Notes under the pieces: generated by a model
The model's database searches: none
What the model was told of the DNA's origin: nothing
What the model saw: the letters and a program-made list of their open reading frames with translations, nothing else
From: Nicotiana tabacum
Taxonomy: Eukaryota > Streptophyta > Magnoliopsida > Solanales > Solanaceae
Length of the DNA stretch: 64,000 bases
Direction: 5' to 3'
Assembly: GCF_000715075.1 (NCBI RefSeq)
Contig: NC_134081.1
Location: 65,739,653 to 65,803,652, forward strand
Translations under genes and position numbers: made by a program
In this document: piece after piece, positions 13,640 to 24,335 of the stretch
Layout: the number at the start of each line of letters is the position of its first letter
Position numbering within the stretch: position 1 is the stretch's first letter

Positions 13640-14417
13640 GCTTTATTAATCCCAGTGCCAGATGATTTCTTTCAAAATGTTCTCTACTCAAGGCCTTGGT
13701 AAATATGTCTGCTATCGGATCTTTTGTGCTGTAGAATTTCATGCAAATGAGCCCCTTTTCAACATCGTCTCTGAGGAAGTAGTGACGCACGTCAATGTGC
13801 TTGGTTCTCTAATGTTGGATTGGATTTTTGGCCATATTGAGTGCACTTGTATTGTCGCATAAGAGAGGCACACAATCTGAGAACACTCCAAAGTCTTCCA
13901 GCTGCTGCTTGATCCACATCGATTGAGCACAAGAAGAAGCAACTGCTACATATTCTGCTTCTGCAGTTGAGAGTGCCACTGGGTTTTGCTTCCTTGTACC
14001 TCACGAGATTAGGCAAGAACCCAGGAAATGTGCCATTCCAGACGTGCTTTTCCTGTCCACCAGATATCCTGTATAATCAGCATCAGCATACTCAATAAGA
14101 TCAAAGCTGTCACGTGAGGGATGGTAGAGAACTAGGTCCTGCGTTCCTTTGAGATATCTCAATATTCTCCTTGCAGCCTTCAGATGAGATTCCTTTGGAT
14201 TGGATTGAAACCTTTCACAAAGGCCCATGCTAAACACAATGTCTGGTCTACTTGTAGTGAGATACAAGAGTGACCTTATGATCCCTCTATATAAGATCTG
14301 ATTTATAGGGGAACCAGGTTCATCTATGTCTAGACGGGTAGCTGTGGCAATAGGGGTGTCGATGATTTTTGATTCTTCCATGTCAAACCTTTTCAACAAT
14401 TCCTTGATGTACTTCTA
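13640..14417 (-). pseudogene. Sirevirus RT tail and RNase H region, broken
   Basis: The 14399-14001 segment reads KRFDMEESKIIDTPIATATR, then GSPINQILYRGIIRSLLYLT and ADADYTGYLVDRKSTSG, the end of copia RT and the start of RNase H. It stops at a TGA (14001-14003) where the family has a Trp codon before GTRKQNPVA. RNase H then continues in other frames down to about 13640, with STAEAEYVA-like and LCDNTSA-like pieces. It follows RT directly, as in all copia pol genes. Catalytic function is lost through stops and frameshifts. Confidence 0.85.
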
Positions 14418-15062
14418 CTGACTTATCAATGTTCCCTTCTGATATTGCTTCACTTGAAGTCCTAGAAAGAAATTTAATTCTCCCATCATACTCTTCGCGA
14501 ACTCACTCCCCATGAGTTTTGCAAATTCCTCACAAAGAGAGTCAAATGTGGATTCAAAGATGATATCATCAACATATACCTGAATAATGAGCAGGTTCCT
14601 CCCTCGTTTCTTCAGAAAAAGAGTGTTGTCAATTTTTCCTCTTGTAAATCTATTTTCTAGAAGGAATTTTGACAACCTTTCATACCAATCCCGGGGAGCC
14701 TTCTTTCGCCCGTACAATGCCTTGTCCAGTTTGAACACATGCTCAAGATGCTCATGACTTTCAAAACCAGGAGGCTGCTTGACATAGAATTCTTCTTTTA
14801 GATAGCCATTTAGAAATGCACTTTTGACATCCATTTGGAACAGTGTGAACTCCATATGAGATGCAAAGGCAATAAGAATTCTAATGGCTTCCATTCGAGC
14901 AATTGGAGCAAATGTTTCATCATAATCAATCCCTTCTTTCTGGTTGTAGCCTTGAACTACAAGCCTTACATTGTTTCTTGTTGTATTTCCAAACTCATCA
15001 AGTTTGTTCCTGAATACCCACCCGATTCCTATGATAGTTCGATCTGCAGGTCGAGGCACCAA
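14415..15062 (-). pseudogene. Sirevirus (copia) reverse transcriptase, nearly complete domain
   Basis: A 215-codon open stretch holds RT blocks in order: GIGWVFRNKLDEFGN, VRLVVQGYNQKEGIDYDETF, APIARMEAIRILIAFA, FQMDVKSAFLNGYLKEEFYV, QPPGF, DKALYGRKKAPRDWYERL and the catalytic VYVDDIIF, then FFLGLQVKQ. The active-site Asp pair of YVDD is present. The frame ends in TAG (14415-14417) after LISQ, where the family continues with Gln-Lys-Tyr, so the stop probably arose from CAG. The upstream linker to integrase (15063-15380) has changed frame. It synthesises element cDNA in living relatives; this copy is dead. Confidence 0.95.
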
Positions 15063-15379
15063 GTGCCATACCTTGTTTCTTTCAAATTAATGCAGCTCCT
15101 CTTGCATGGCTGTGATCCAGTCTGCATCTTTCAACGCTTCTTTGATGTTTTGGGCTCTATTTGAGAAAGAAAGGCTGAAAAGGCAAGTGAATTTCTAGCT
15201 TTTGATCTGGTTTGAACACCTGAGTCAATAGGGGTGATTATGTTGTCAAGAGGATGTGAACTATTGTGCTTCCAGTTTGGTACCTGAATCTCATTTGTAG
15301 GGGACCCAGGTAAAATTAACTGAGGTTCTTGGCCGCTTCTTACTTTAGCAAGTGGAGTACCTTGGACTGCATCAACAAC

Positions 15380-16483
15380 TCAATTTTCAGCTTCAGATGT
15401 TGTGATCGTGGGACCAGGTTCCTCTCCAATGGATGGAGATGTATTTGCATCATCTTCACTGGATTCCTTGACATTACTCATCATGTCTGCCTTTCCATTT
15501 GCCATGTCATTAACTTCACCTGGAACAGATAAAGATTCTCCATCTTGGTCAACACGTCTGTCCTTCTTATAGGGGAGGTGAGATTCATCAAAGATCACAT
15601 GTATACTCTCTTCAACACATTGAGTCTTTTTGTTGTATACTTTGTAAGCTTTTCTTTGGAATGAGTATCCCAGAAAGATTCCTTCATCACTTTTGGCATC
15701 GAATTTTCCAAGAGCTTCCTTTCCATTGTTGAGGACAAAACATTTACACCCAAAAGTCCTTAGATGTGTCAGCTTGGGCTTCCTTCCATTCAGCAGTTCA
15801 TATGGAGTTTTGTTCAGAAGGGACCTGATCATGCACCTGTTCACCAAGTAGCAAGCAGTATTGACTGCTTCTGCCTAGAAATTCTTTGCGATCCCACTGT
15901 CAATCAACAGTGTCCTTGCCATGTTTTCAAGAGTTCTATTTTTCCTCTCCACAACACCATTTCTTGGAGCCAAAAAACTATGAGTGATACCATTTTCAGT
16001 ACAGAACTCATCAAATTTGGCATTGTCGAACTCTGTCCCATGATCAGACCTGAAGCAAGCTACATTATTACCCATCTTCACTTGAATCCTTTTGACGAAG
16101 GCAACAAACACTTCAAAGGTTTTATCCTTGGTTCTGAGAAACAGAGTCCAGGTGAATCTGGTGTAATCGTCAACTATAACAAAGATATATTTCTTTCCTC
16201 CCCTGCTTGCCACCCTCATGGGTCTACATAGATCCATGTGAAGAAGATCAAGTGACCTTGAAGTACTGACTTCCTTTTTGGGCTTGAATGAGGATCTGAC
16301 TTGCTTGCCTTTTATACATGCATCACACACTTTGTGATCCTTGAAACTTGACTTGGGCAGACCACGAACCAGGTCTTTCCTAACCAATTTGTTCAGCAAC
16401 GTGAAGCTTGCATGACCCAGCCTCCTATGCCATAATTCAACATCATTATCAATAGCACTTAGATAATTGAGATCACCATTCTA
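15380..16483 (-). pseudogene. Sirevirus integrase, two in-frame stops
   Basis: The zinc-binding HHCC region lies at about 16460-16270 (LNKLVRKDLVRG, then CDACIKGKQVRSS). The catalytic core lies at about 16250-15900, with LLHMDLCRPMRVAS (first Asp), FRSDHGTEFDNAKFDEFC (second Asp) and GVVERKNRTLENMARTLL (Glu), so the DDE triad is visible. A TAG at 15875-15877 replaces the Trp expected in the family after KNF, and a TAG at 16481-16483 precedes the HHCC part. The C-terminal portion (15847-15380) continues NRCMIRSLLNKTPYELLNGR and FGCKCFVLNNGKEALGKFD, and ends in a TGA before VVDAVQG. It would insert cDNA into the genome in active relatives. Confidence 0.92.
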
Positions 16484-16857
16484 CAGAGACTCAAAATCAA
16501 CAACATATATATTTTGTATCTTTTTGCTACTAGCACCACCTCACCAGTCACTAGGTTTGTGACTGTACATATTTTTGACACAAATTCCACCTTGTTTCCC
16601 TTGTTACAGACTTGGGAAACACTTAGCAAGCTATACTTCAACCCGTTCACGTAGTACACATTTTCGATTGAGTGTGAGACAGACTTCCCAATCCTTCCAA
16701 CTCCTAGAATGTATCCTTTGTTGCCATTTCCAAAGCATACACTTCCTCCTTGCAGGGCTTTAAGTGAAAGGAAATCATTTGTACTTCCAGTCATGTGCTT
16801 TGAGCAGCCACTATCCATGTACCATTGTAGGCTGCTTCCTTTCACTATTCCCTGCAC
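16459..16857 (-). pseudogene. Sirevirus aspartic protease region
   Basis: The piece LQWYMDSGCSKHMTGS carries the copia protease signature with the catalytic Asp in DSG, followed by FLSLKALQGGSVCFGNGNKG and YSLLSVSQVC. The C-terminal end runs out of frame before the integrase HHCC domain. It lies upstream of integrase, the standard copia order GAG-PR-INT-RT-RH. The protease would cleave the polyprotein; here the chain is broken on both sides. Confidence 0.85.
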
Positions 16858-17066
16858 AAGAAAATCAGGAGTTAGACTTAGGAACCCAAACGAGTTTGGG
16901 TCCCTTGTAATGAGGAAAGGGGTGAATGAGGGATCTTCTGGTCCAAGCAGGCATCATGCATTTTTTTTATATGAGGGACCAGGTTCTCTACCATTAGTTA
17001 ATTTATCAGCGAAAACTTTGTTTTTATACTGTGACTGAAATCTGGCCTTATAGTTTTCTTTAAAGT
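16858..17066 (-). pseudogene. Sirevirus gag-PR linker, right next to the inserted element
   Basis: Read on the minus strand it continues the reading interrupted at 22979: pieces such as HYKGPKLVWVPKSN occur at about 16910-16870. Bases 17062-17066 (AAAGT) are one copy of the target duplication. This shows that the 17067-22973 insert landed inside the gag-pol frame. Confidence 0.8.
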
Positions 17067-20000
17067 TGTAACACCCCGAAAAATTTTGAAGTACTTGAGC
17101 GCTAGTAAGAAAGTTGATATGCGCTAATTATATTATTTTATGTGCAGACAAGGGAAATTATAAGAATGATATCAATTGATCTTGATAATATATGTATTAA
17201 GTGCATTAAGAATGGTTTATGGTCTAAGAAGAGCCCCAAAGACAAGGCAAGTTGAAAATTTCATGATAGAATAAAGTTTCAAGTGAGTTCGCACAAGACC
17301 TAACTTCAAATGATCATAACTCTCTTGATATGAAGAGTTATATGGTGTATTACCTATACAATTAAAGCCCTTTGAGTCTAGTTTCCAACTCATCAAACCG
17401 TTCATCATTTTGATATTCTTACAAGAAGTTATGACTAAATTACCAAAGGCTGAAAATATGCGATTCTGTGACCAATTCTGCGATCGCAGAACCATTATGC
17501 GATCGCAGAAGTAGTTATGCGACCGCAAAATGGTCGCAGACCTGTCCAGTGAGGCCCATTTCTGGGCATCGATTTTGCGGTGCATTTTGCGACCCGCATA
17601 CCCATTCTGCGGTCCATTATGCGACCGCAGACCTACTTTCGGAGGGTTAATTTTTCTATTTTCATAACCCGACCCCATTTTGATAAATAGCCTTTGGGGC
17701 TTATTTTGGAGTGTTTTTCTGAGGGTTTTAGAGAGAGAGGTAAGAGCATTTTAGAGAGATAATGAGGGAACCTAACATTATAATCATCCAATCTTGCACC
17801 AATCTTCAAGAATCAAGGAAGCTAATCACAAGATCTTCATCTAAGAGGTAAGGTTCCATACCCAAGTTTCCAATTTTGAATTTGGGTAAAAGATAGTTGA
17901 TTTGGAGTATGATTCTTGGGTATAAGAGCATAATTTATACATGCTTGTACTAATAAGGTTTGTAGGAATATTGTTGAGCTCAAATAAGTAAAGATTGGGC
18001 TGTGGAGTGAAGGAAATCTTGTAGAAGAACCTTGTAGTTAAATTTGCACACCTAGTGTTTGATAAAATGCTCAAATGAGCTGAGTCCATGAATATCTTCC
18101 TAATTATGGTTCAATTTTGTTATGTCTCAAAATAGATTGGGATTGCAAGAATTTCCGGAACGTTGTAGTAATTTAAGAAAAGCTCAAAGCGAGGTATGTT
18201 GGCTAAACTTCTTTCATAGAATTGAATTCCATGATGCTCTTGTAAGTCCCGAGTTATTCTTTATAAATCAATTATTCCAAATAAGCTTTGTGTTGAAAGG
18301 TATATATTCAAATGTATTTTGGATACTCTTATCATATGATGTTATCCTTCGGGAATGTGTTCAAAGCATGAGTTGGGTATAAAAATATTATGAATCCAAG
18401 TAGCGTTTCAAGTGAAGGCTATTATGCCAAATTGTGTAAGAAGCCTCAATGTACATAAGACTCTTATCTGCTCATAGGTGTACTAAAAGTTGTGATTTGA
18501 GATTATTTGTTGTCGATAATTTATAAAGATGCTTGAAAGTGAAAGTAGTGAGTTGGGAATATAAAGTGTAGACACCGTGCCAATAATGAAAGTTTTGATT
18601 GTGGCCAATAGAGCCAATGAAATGAAATGATGTGTGAAATCTTGATGATGAGTATTGAAAGTAATGAAATGAAAGTATGGAATATAAGATACGGCCACCG
18701 TGCCATGAATGAAGAATAATATGTACGGCAAAAAGGGAACCAGTGAAATAATGATATTGTATGTAATTGAAAGTACTAATGAAGTGATAGTATGAATATG
18801 AAATGTGGTTGTTCGCCTAAATGAGAATTATGAGGTGTTTTATGTCCCAATGGTTTCAACTATAGTTGTATGCTTCTGAAATGATGTATGTAAATGACTT
18901 CGATATTAAGTCTTCAAGAATCATAAACTTAGCTAATGACCTCAAGATGTCAAGTGAGTGAATAACGAGATGGAAGGGAGATGTCCTATGCTAAATGATG
19001 ATGAACCTTAAGAAAGGAAATTGGGCTTATGTGCCATTGAAATTGACTTATTGATTCACCATGCATGTGCTAATGTAATGTACTATGTTTCTCCATGATG
19101 GGCATGAAAATGAAGTGTTCCAATGATCCGGAAACTTACGACCTTAATGTAATATTAATCATGTCGCTTTGAGTTTATACATGGTTATATGTATAATGAT
19201 GTGTTATGAACCCTATGGACGGTCTATGAAACACATAGGTATATCGTGTTATGAAATCCTATGGACGGTCTATGAAACACATAGGTATATTATGTTATCA
19301 AATCCTGTGAACGGTCTATGAAATGCACAGGTGTATTGTGTAAGTAAACAATGTGAACGGTCTATGAAACGCACAGGTGTATTGTATAAGTAAACACTGT
19401 GAACAGTCTATGAAATGCACAGGTGTATTGTGTAAGTAAACACTGTGAACGGTTTATGAAATGCACAGGTGTATTGTGTAAGTAAACACTGTGAACGGTC
19501 TATGAAACACACAGGTGTATTGTGTAAGTAAACACTGTGAATGGTCTATGAACGGTCTATGAAACGCATAGGTGTATTGTGTAAGTAAACACTGTGAACG
19601 GTCTATGAAACGCACAGGTGTATCGTATGGTATATGTGAATCCTATGAACGGTCTATGAAACATATAGGTGTATTGTGTATGGAATCCTATGAACGGTCT
19701 ATGAAATGCATAGGTGTATAATATGATATGTGAACACTAGGGACGGTCTATGAAATGCATAGGGGTAAGATAAGAGAGGGATATGGACGGTCAAGTAAGA
19801 CGCATTGTCAACGCAGACATTATGAGCCATTTTCATTGGCCTTGTTTGTACATGTTATTTCAATTACATTATATTATGTGTTCCGCGTATAGATCATATG
19901 GCTTAGTTGACCCTTAAAGAAGTTTAGAATGATGCAAGTATAATAAGGCTTGATATTTCAACCTACTTGATGTTTTGGCATTGTTCGAGACTTTCATTGA

Positions 20001-20545
20001 TTTTGTGATTATTCTTCCTTGTAATATTAATTGTTCTATTGAGAGGGTGTTTAGTTATACATATTAGTACTATTCGACAGTACTAACGTCCCTTTTTCCC
20101 GGAGCGCTGCATGTTTTAATGGATGCATATATACTTCTATAGGATGATATGGATCTTTGGTAGGGATCTTCTGTGCATCAGATTATGGTAAGCCTGCTAC
20201 AATTCCAATGGGCACTCGAGTCTAGTTGGTATTATGTACCTAGGTATCTATTGTCATAGAAGCTCCATGTACATTGTGGGTCATGTACTTAAGTTTTGAG
20301 TTTCGTCATGTATTTATGTTCACGGATATTTATGAAGCTATGTACCCATCACGAGTGAAAAATAAAAAATAAAATAAAAATTTATGGGCCATTGAGCCAA
20401 ATGTATTCAATATGAAAGTCATGTTCTAATTATGTTTTGATAAATCATGCATGAGTGATGATGAGAGGTTGATGTAACGTAGGCTTGCTCAACTGGGTTC
20501 ACTCGGTTGAGCGCCGGTCGCGCTCCTTGATTTTGGGGCGTGACA
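17067..20545 (+). mobile_element. 5' LTR of a coding-less gypsy-like element nested in the Sirevirus
   Basis: It starts TGTAACACCCCG and ends GGGGCGTGACA, about 3.48 kb, flanked on the left by AAAGT, which is repeated exactly at 22974-22978. It contains CG-rich words including the 14-bp palindrome TCTGCGATCGCAGA (about 17478-17491), a TATA-like GATAAATAGCC (about 17680), and a minisatellite at 19203-19800. No ORF in it has coding support. The partner LTR at 21257-22973 is about 6% different in the first 640 bp and lacks about 1.76 kb of internal sequence. Confidence 0.93.
19203..19800 (+). repeat. LTR minisatellite with inverted-repeat units of about 46 bp
   Basis: About 12-13 copies of a unit built on GAACGGTCTATGAAA, flanked by short complementary arms. 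Some units have CCTATG and CATAGG, others CCTGTG and CACAGG, so both arms change together. One unit has an 11-bp internal duplication near 19540-19560. About four homologous units remain in the partner LTR (22010-22230). Confidence 0.93.
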
Positions 20546-21256
20546 AACTTAGTATCAGAGCATGGTTAAGGAGTCCTAAGGTGTCATGGAGCTGTGTTAG
20601 TAGATTCCCTCTTATCGGTGTGTTGCCGGCCACACTTATAAAAGGGAGGCTACAACGATATTTAGGAAATGTTTCTCTTCTTCTATCCTCGATCGTGCGT
20701 TATTGTTCCAAGTTAGTCTCAGAGTTCCCTTGTTAATAACAAGGAATGTAGAACATCGTGCTACGAAATGCGAAAGGCATAAGGATTAAAGGAATGACAC
20801 ACATGACAGTCATAATATATGCGGAACCCAATTGTCCTCGTAATGGACGAAGAAAAAGCCAATGATACGACCAAAGGTAAGAAAGATCATAAAGTTGGCC
20901 TCGAGAGTCATAGTTGTTGATTTCATATATATATGGTGCAAAGTGGTACAGTTGTTGATTTCATATATATGGTGCAAAGTGGTATTATCTATATGTTGTT
21001 TAGGATTGATTTCTGGGATTCTCTGACAGGTGGATAGGCCTAGTTACAGGGGAAACTCTGCCAAAATTTTTAAGAATTTGTAAAGATAGCCAAATTTTTA
21101 AGGGCCTTAAGTAAGTTGAGATTTTGGATAGGAAGTATAAGACCCATGTAGTCATAAGTGCCTATGTATAACGGTTGGAGGTAAAATGATGGTAACTCTA
21201 TTCTTAGAAGGGACTTGTAAAACATTCGAGGACGAATGTTCTTAAGTGGGGGAGAA
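20546..21256 (+). mobile_element. Internal region of the nested element: PBS, 0.7 kb, PPT, no coding capacity
   Basis: After the 5' LTR, CTTAGTATCAGAGCATGG (20548-20565) matches the 3' end of initiator tRNA-Met with minor changes, a primer site on the plus strand. No gag or pol is recognisable in the 711 bp; the ORF at 20485-20736 spans the LTR edge and is not credible. A 35-45-bp duplication around GATTTCATATATATGGTGCAAAG occurs at about 20915-20985. The 3' end has the palindrome AACATTCGAGGACGAATGTT (21221-21240) and the PPT AAGTGGGGGAGAA (21244-21256). It must depend on proteins supplied by another element. Confidence 0.85.
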
Positions 21257-22973
21257 TATAACACCCCAGAAAATTTCGAAGTACTTGAGCTAGTAAGAAA
21301 GTTTATGTGCGCTAATTATATTATTTTATGTGCAGACAAGGGATATTATAAGAATGATATCAATTGATCTTGATAATATATGTATGAAGTGAACTAAGAC
21401 TGGTTTATGGTCTAAGAAGAGCCCCAAGGCTAAGGCAAGTTGAAAATTTCATGATAGAATAAAGTTTCAAGTGAGTTCGCACAAGACCTAACTTCAAACT
21501 AGCATACCTCTCTTTATATGAAGAGTTATATGATTTATTACCTATCAAATTAAATCCCTTTGAGTCTAGTTTCCAACTCTTCAAACCGTTCGTCATTTGG
21601 ATATTCCTACAAGATGTTATGACCAAATTACCAAAGGCTAGAAAAATGCGATTCTGCGACCAATTCTGCGATCACAAAACCATTATGCGATCGCAGAAGT
21701 AGTTATGCGACCGCAAAATGGGCGCAGACCTGTCCAGTGAATCCCATTTCTGGGCGTCGGTTTTGCGGTTCATTTTGCAACCCGCATACTCATTCTGCGG
21801 TCCATTATGCGACCGCAGACCTACTTTCGGAGGGTTAAATTTTTTATTTTTATAACCCGACCCCATTTTGATAAATAGCCTTTGGGGCTTATTTTGGGGT
21901 ATTTTTCTAAGGGTTTTAGAGAGAGGTAAGTGCATTTTAGAAAGAGAAGGAGGGAACCTAACATTATAATCATCCAATCTTGCACCAATTGTCAAGAATG
22001 GTATATTGTGTAAGTAAACACTGTGAACGGTCTATGAAACGCACAAGTGTATCGTATGGTATATGTGAATCCTATGAACGGTCTATTAAACATATAGGTG
22101 TATTGTATATAGAATCCTATGAACGGTCTATGAAATACATAGGTGTATAATATAATATATGAACACTAGGGATGGTCTATGAAATGCATAGGGGTAAGAT
22201 AAGAGAGGGATATGGACGGTCAAGTAAGACGCATTGTCAACGCAGACATTATGAGCCATTTTCATTGGCCTTATTTGTACATGTTGTTTCAATTACTTTA
22301 TATTATGTGTTCCGCGTATAGATCATATGGCTTAGTTGACCCTAAAATAAGTTTAGAATGAAGCAAGTATAATAAGGCTTGATATTTCAACCTACTTGAT
22401 GTTTTGGTATTGTTCGAGACTTTCATTGATTTTGTGATTATTCCTCCTTGTAATATTAATTGTTATATTGAGAGGGTGTTTAGTTATACATACTAGTACT
22501 ATTCGACAGTACTAACATCCTTTTTGCCGGGGGTGCTGCATCTTTTAATGGATGCATGTATACTTCTACAGGATGATATGGATCTTTGGTAGGGATCTTC
22601 TGTGCATCAGATTATGGTGAGCCTGCTACAATTCCAGTTGACACTCGAGTCTAGTTGGTATTATGTACTTAGGTATCTATTGTCATAGAAGCTCTATGTA
22701 CACTGTGGGTCATGTACTTAAGTTTTGAGTTTCGTCATGTATTTATGTTCACGGATATTTATGAAGCTATGTACCCATCACGAGTGAAAAAGAAAAAAAA
22801 AATAAAAATTTATGGGCCATTGAGCCAAATGTATTCAATAAGAAAGTCATGATCTAATTATGTTTTGATAAATCATGCATGAGTTATGTTAAAAGGTTGA
22901 TGTAACGTAGGCTTGCTCGACTGAGTTCACTCGGTTGAGTACCGGTCGCGTTCCTCGGTTATGGGGCGTGACA
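21257..22973 (+). mobile_element. 3' LTR of the nested element, internally deleted
   Basis: It starts TATAACACCCC (the G of TG mutated to A) and ends GGGGCGTGACA, about 1.72 kb. Relative to the 5' LTR it jumps from TCAAGAAT (about 21998) straight into the minisatellite, losing the equivalent of about 17815-19578. Right flank AAAGT at 22974-22978 matches the left flank. Confidence 0.92.
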
Positions 22974-23735
22974 AAAGTGCCCAGTGTTGCCACAGTAAGT
23001 GCAAAGCCAATTATCAGGTACAGTAAAGTACTCGCTATGAGGGTTGTAGGGAATCTTTTCCTTTTCGAACCAAATCCCCTGCCTGTTTCCCCCATTGTTG
23101 GTGTACATGGCAGTGATAGCATCAGAGGACCAGTTCCACTTGAGTGATTTTTCAAGATCACTCTTCACTCTTCACTCTTCCTAGTTCTTCATGAAGTTGG
23201 TTGTTTTCTCAAGCTCAACACATAGACTAGACTTCACTGAATTTAACTCACTTTCAAGATTAATGTGTGCCTTGCTTGCAATTGCCTTTACCTTTTGAGA
23301 ATTTTCAGGCCTACTCTCTATTTTAGGTTCTCTAATTGTTTCCTTCAAGTCCACTACCATCACTAATAGGTCATCTCTCTCATGCTCAATGTTAGCAACT
23401 CTCTCAGCTAAGATTTCTTTTTCCTTTCTTACACACTCAAAGGTCTCTTTTAGGTCTACCACATCGACCATTAGATCATCTCTTTCATGTTCTATATGTG
23501 CAATTTTTTCATCTAAGGCATCCTTCTCTTTCTTCAGGTTCTCAATTGTTTCCTTTAAATCAACAACAACGATTACTAAGTCATCTATGGTTTGTTATGC
23601 TTTTCCTAACTCCACAGTTAAAGGATTTTTATCATTTATAATACTGTGATAAGCATGAATTAACACATTTGCCAAAGACATGATTTTTTAGGAGAATAAT
23701 ATTTCAGATTTCTCTGAACATCCGAAAAATTTACC

Positions 23736-23747
23736 TCATCATCGTCG

Positions 23748-23783
<36 letters not shown>
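23736..23783. repeat. (CAT)n microsatellite inside gag
   Basis: About 16 triplets with two CGT interruptions near the left end. On the coding (minus) strand it reads as a run of Asp codons in an acidic stretch typical of this gag. Confidence 0.9.
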
Positions 23784-24242
23784 GATTAAGCCATCAAGGC
23801 AAATATTGAGTTATACTCAGTTGCTTCACTTTCCACTACCATCATTGAACTATCACCATGATCATTTTCTTCTTCAGATTCGCTGGAGGAGTCTCCCTAT
23901 GCAGCAAGAGCTTGATTTACAACATTGTCAGCGACATTCTTTCTCTTGAAGCATTTATCAGGAACTGGGTTTCTCTTGGCTGCTTTGTCAAAGTTGTTTT
24001 TGTACTGATCTTGCTTTAAGAGAGGGCACTCCTTGATGAAGTGTCCTGGCTTGCCACATTTATGACAAAGGTCCTAATTTTTTGGCTTGCTAGAACTTCC
24101 CCTTTTTGGAATGCCTCCATTCCTGCGAACCATCTTCTAGAATCTTCTTGTCAAGTAAGACATATCACCATCCTCACCACTTGAATCATTGATGTCTGTC
24201 TTGAGGACTAGGTTCTTCTCCCTTTTGGGTTCTCTTATTTCA

Positions 24243-24335
24243 TTCTTCTTCTTCTTCTTCTTCTTCTTCTTCTTCTTCTTCTTCTTCTTCTTCTTCTTCT
24301 TCTTCTTCTTCTTCTTCTTCTTCTTCTTCTTCTTC
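24243..24335. repeat. (TTC)n microsatellite encoding poly-Lys in gag
   Basis: Thirty-one uninterrupted triplets, AAG on the coding strand, located directly after the UBN2 domain (YEMKKK). Members of this family normally carry only a few Lys here, as far as I recall. Confidence 0.95.

Noticed and set aside
19203..19800. CRISPR-like regular repeat array
   Set aside because: There are no unique spacers, the units are contiguous and imperfect, and the DNA is plant LTR sequence.
20485..20736. ORF crossing the LTR end and primer site
   Set aside because: It starts inside the LTR and runs through the PBS; no gag-like residues.
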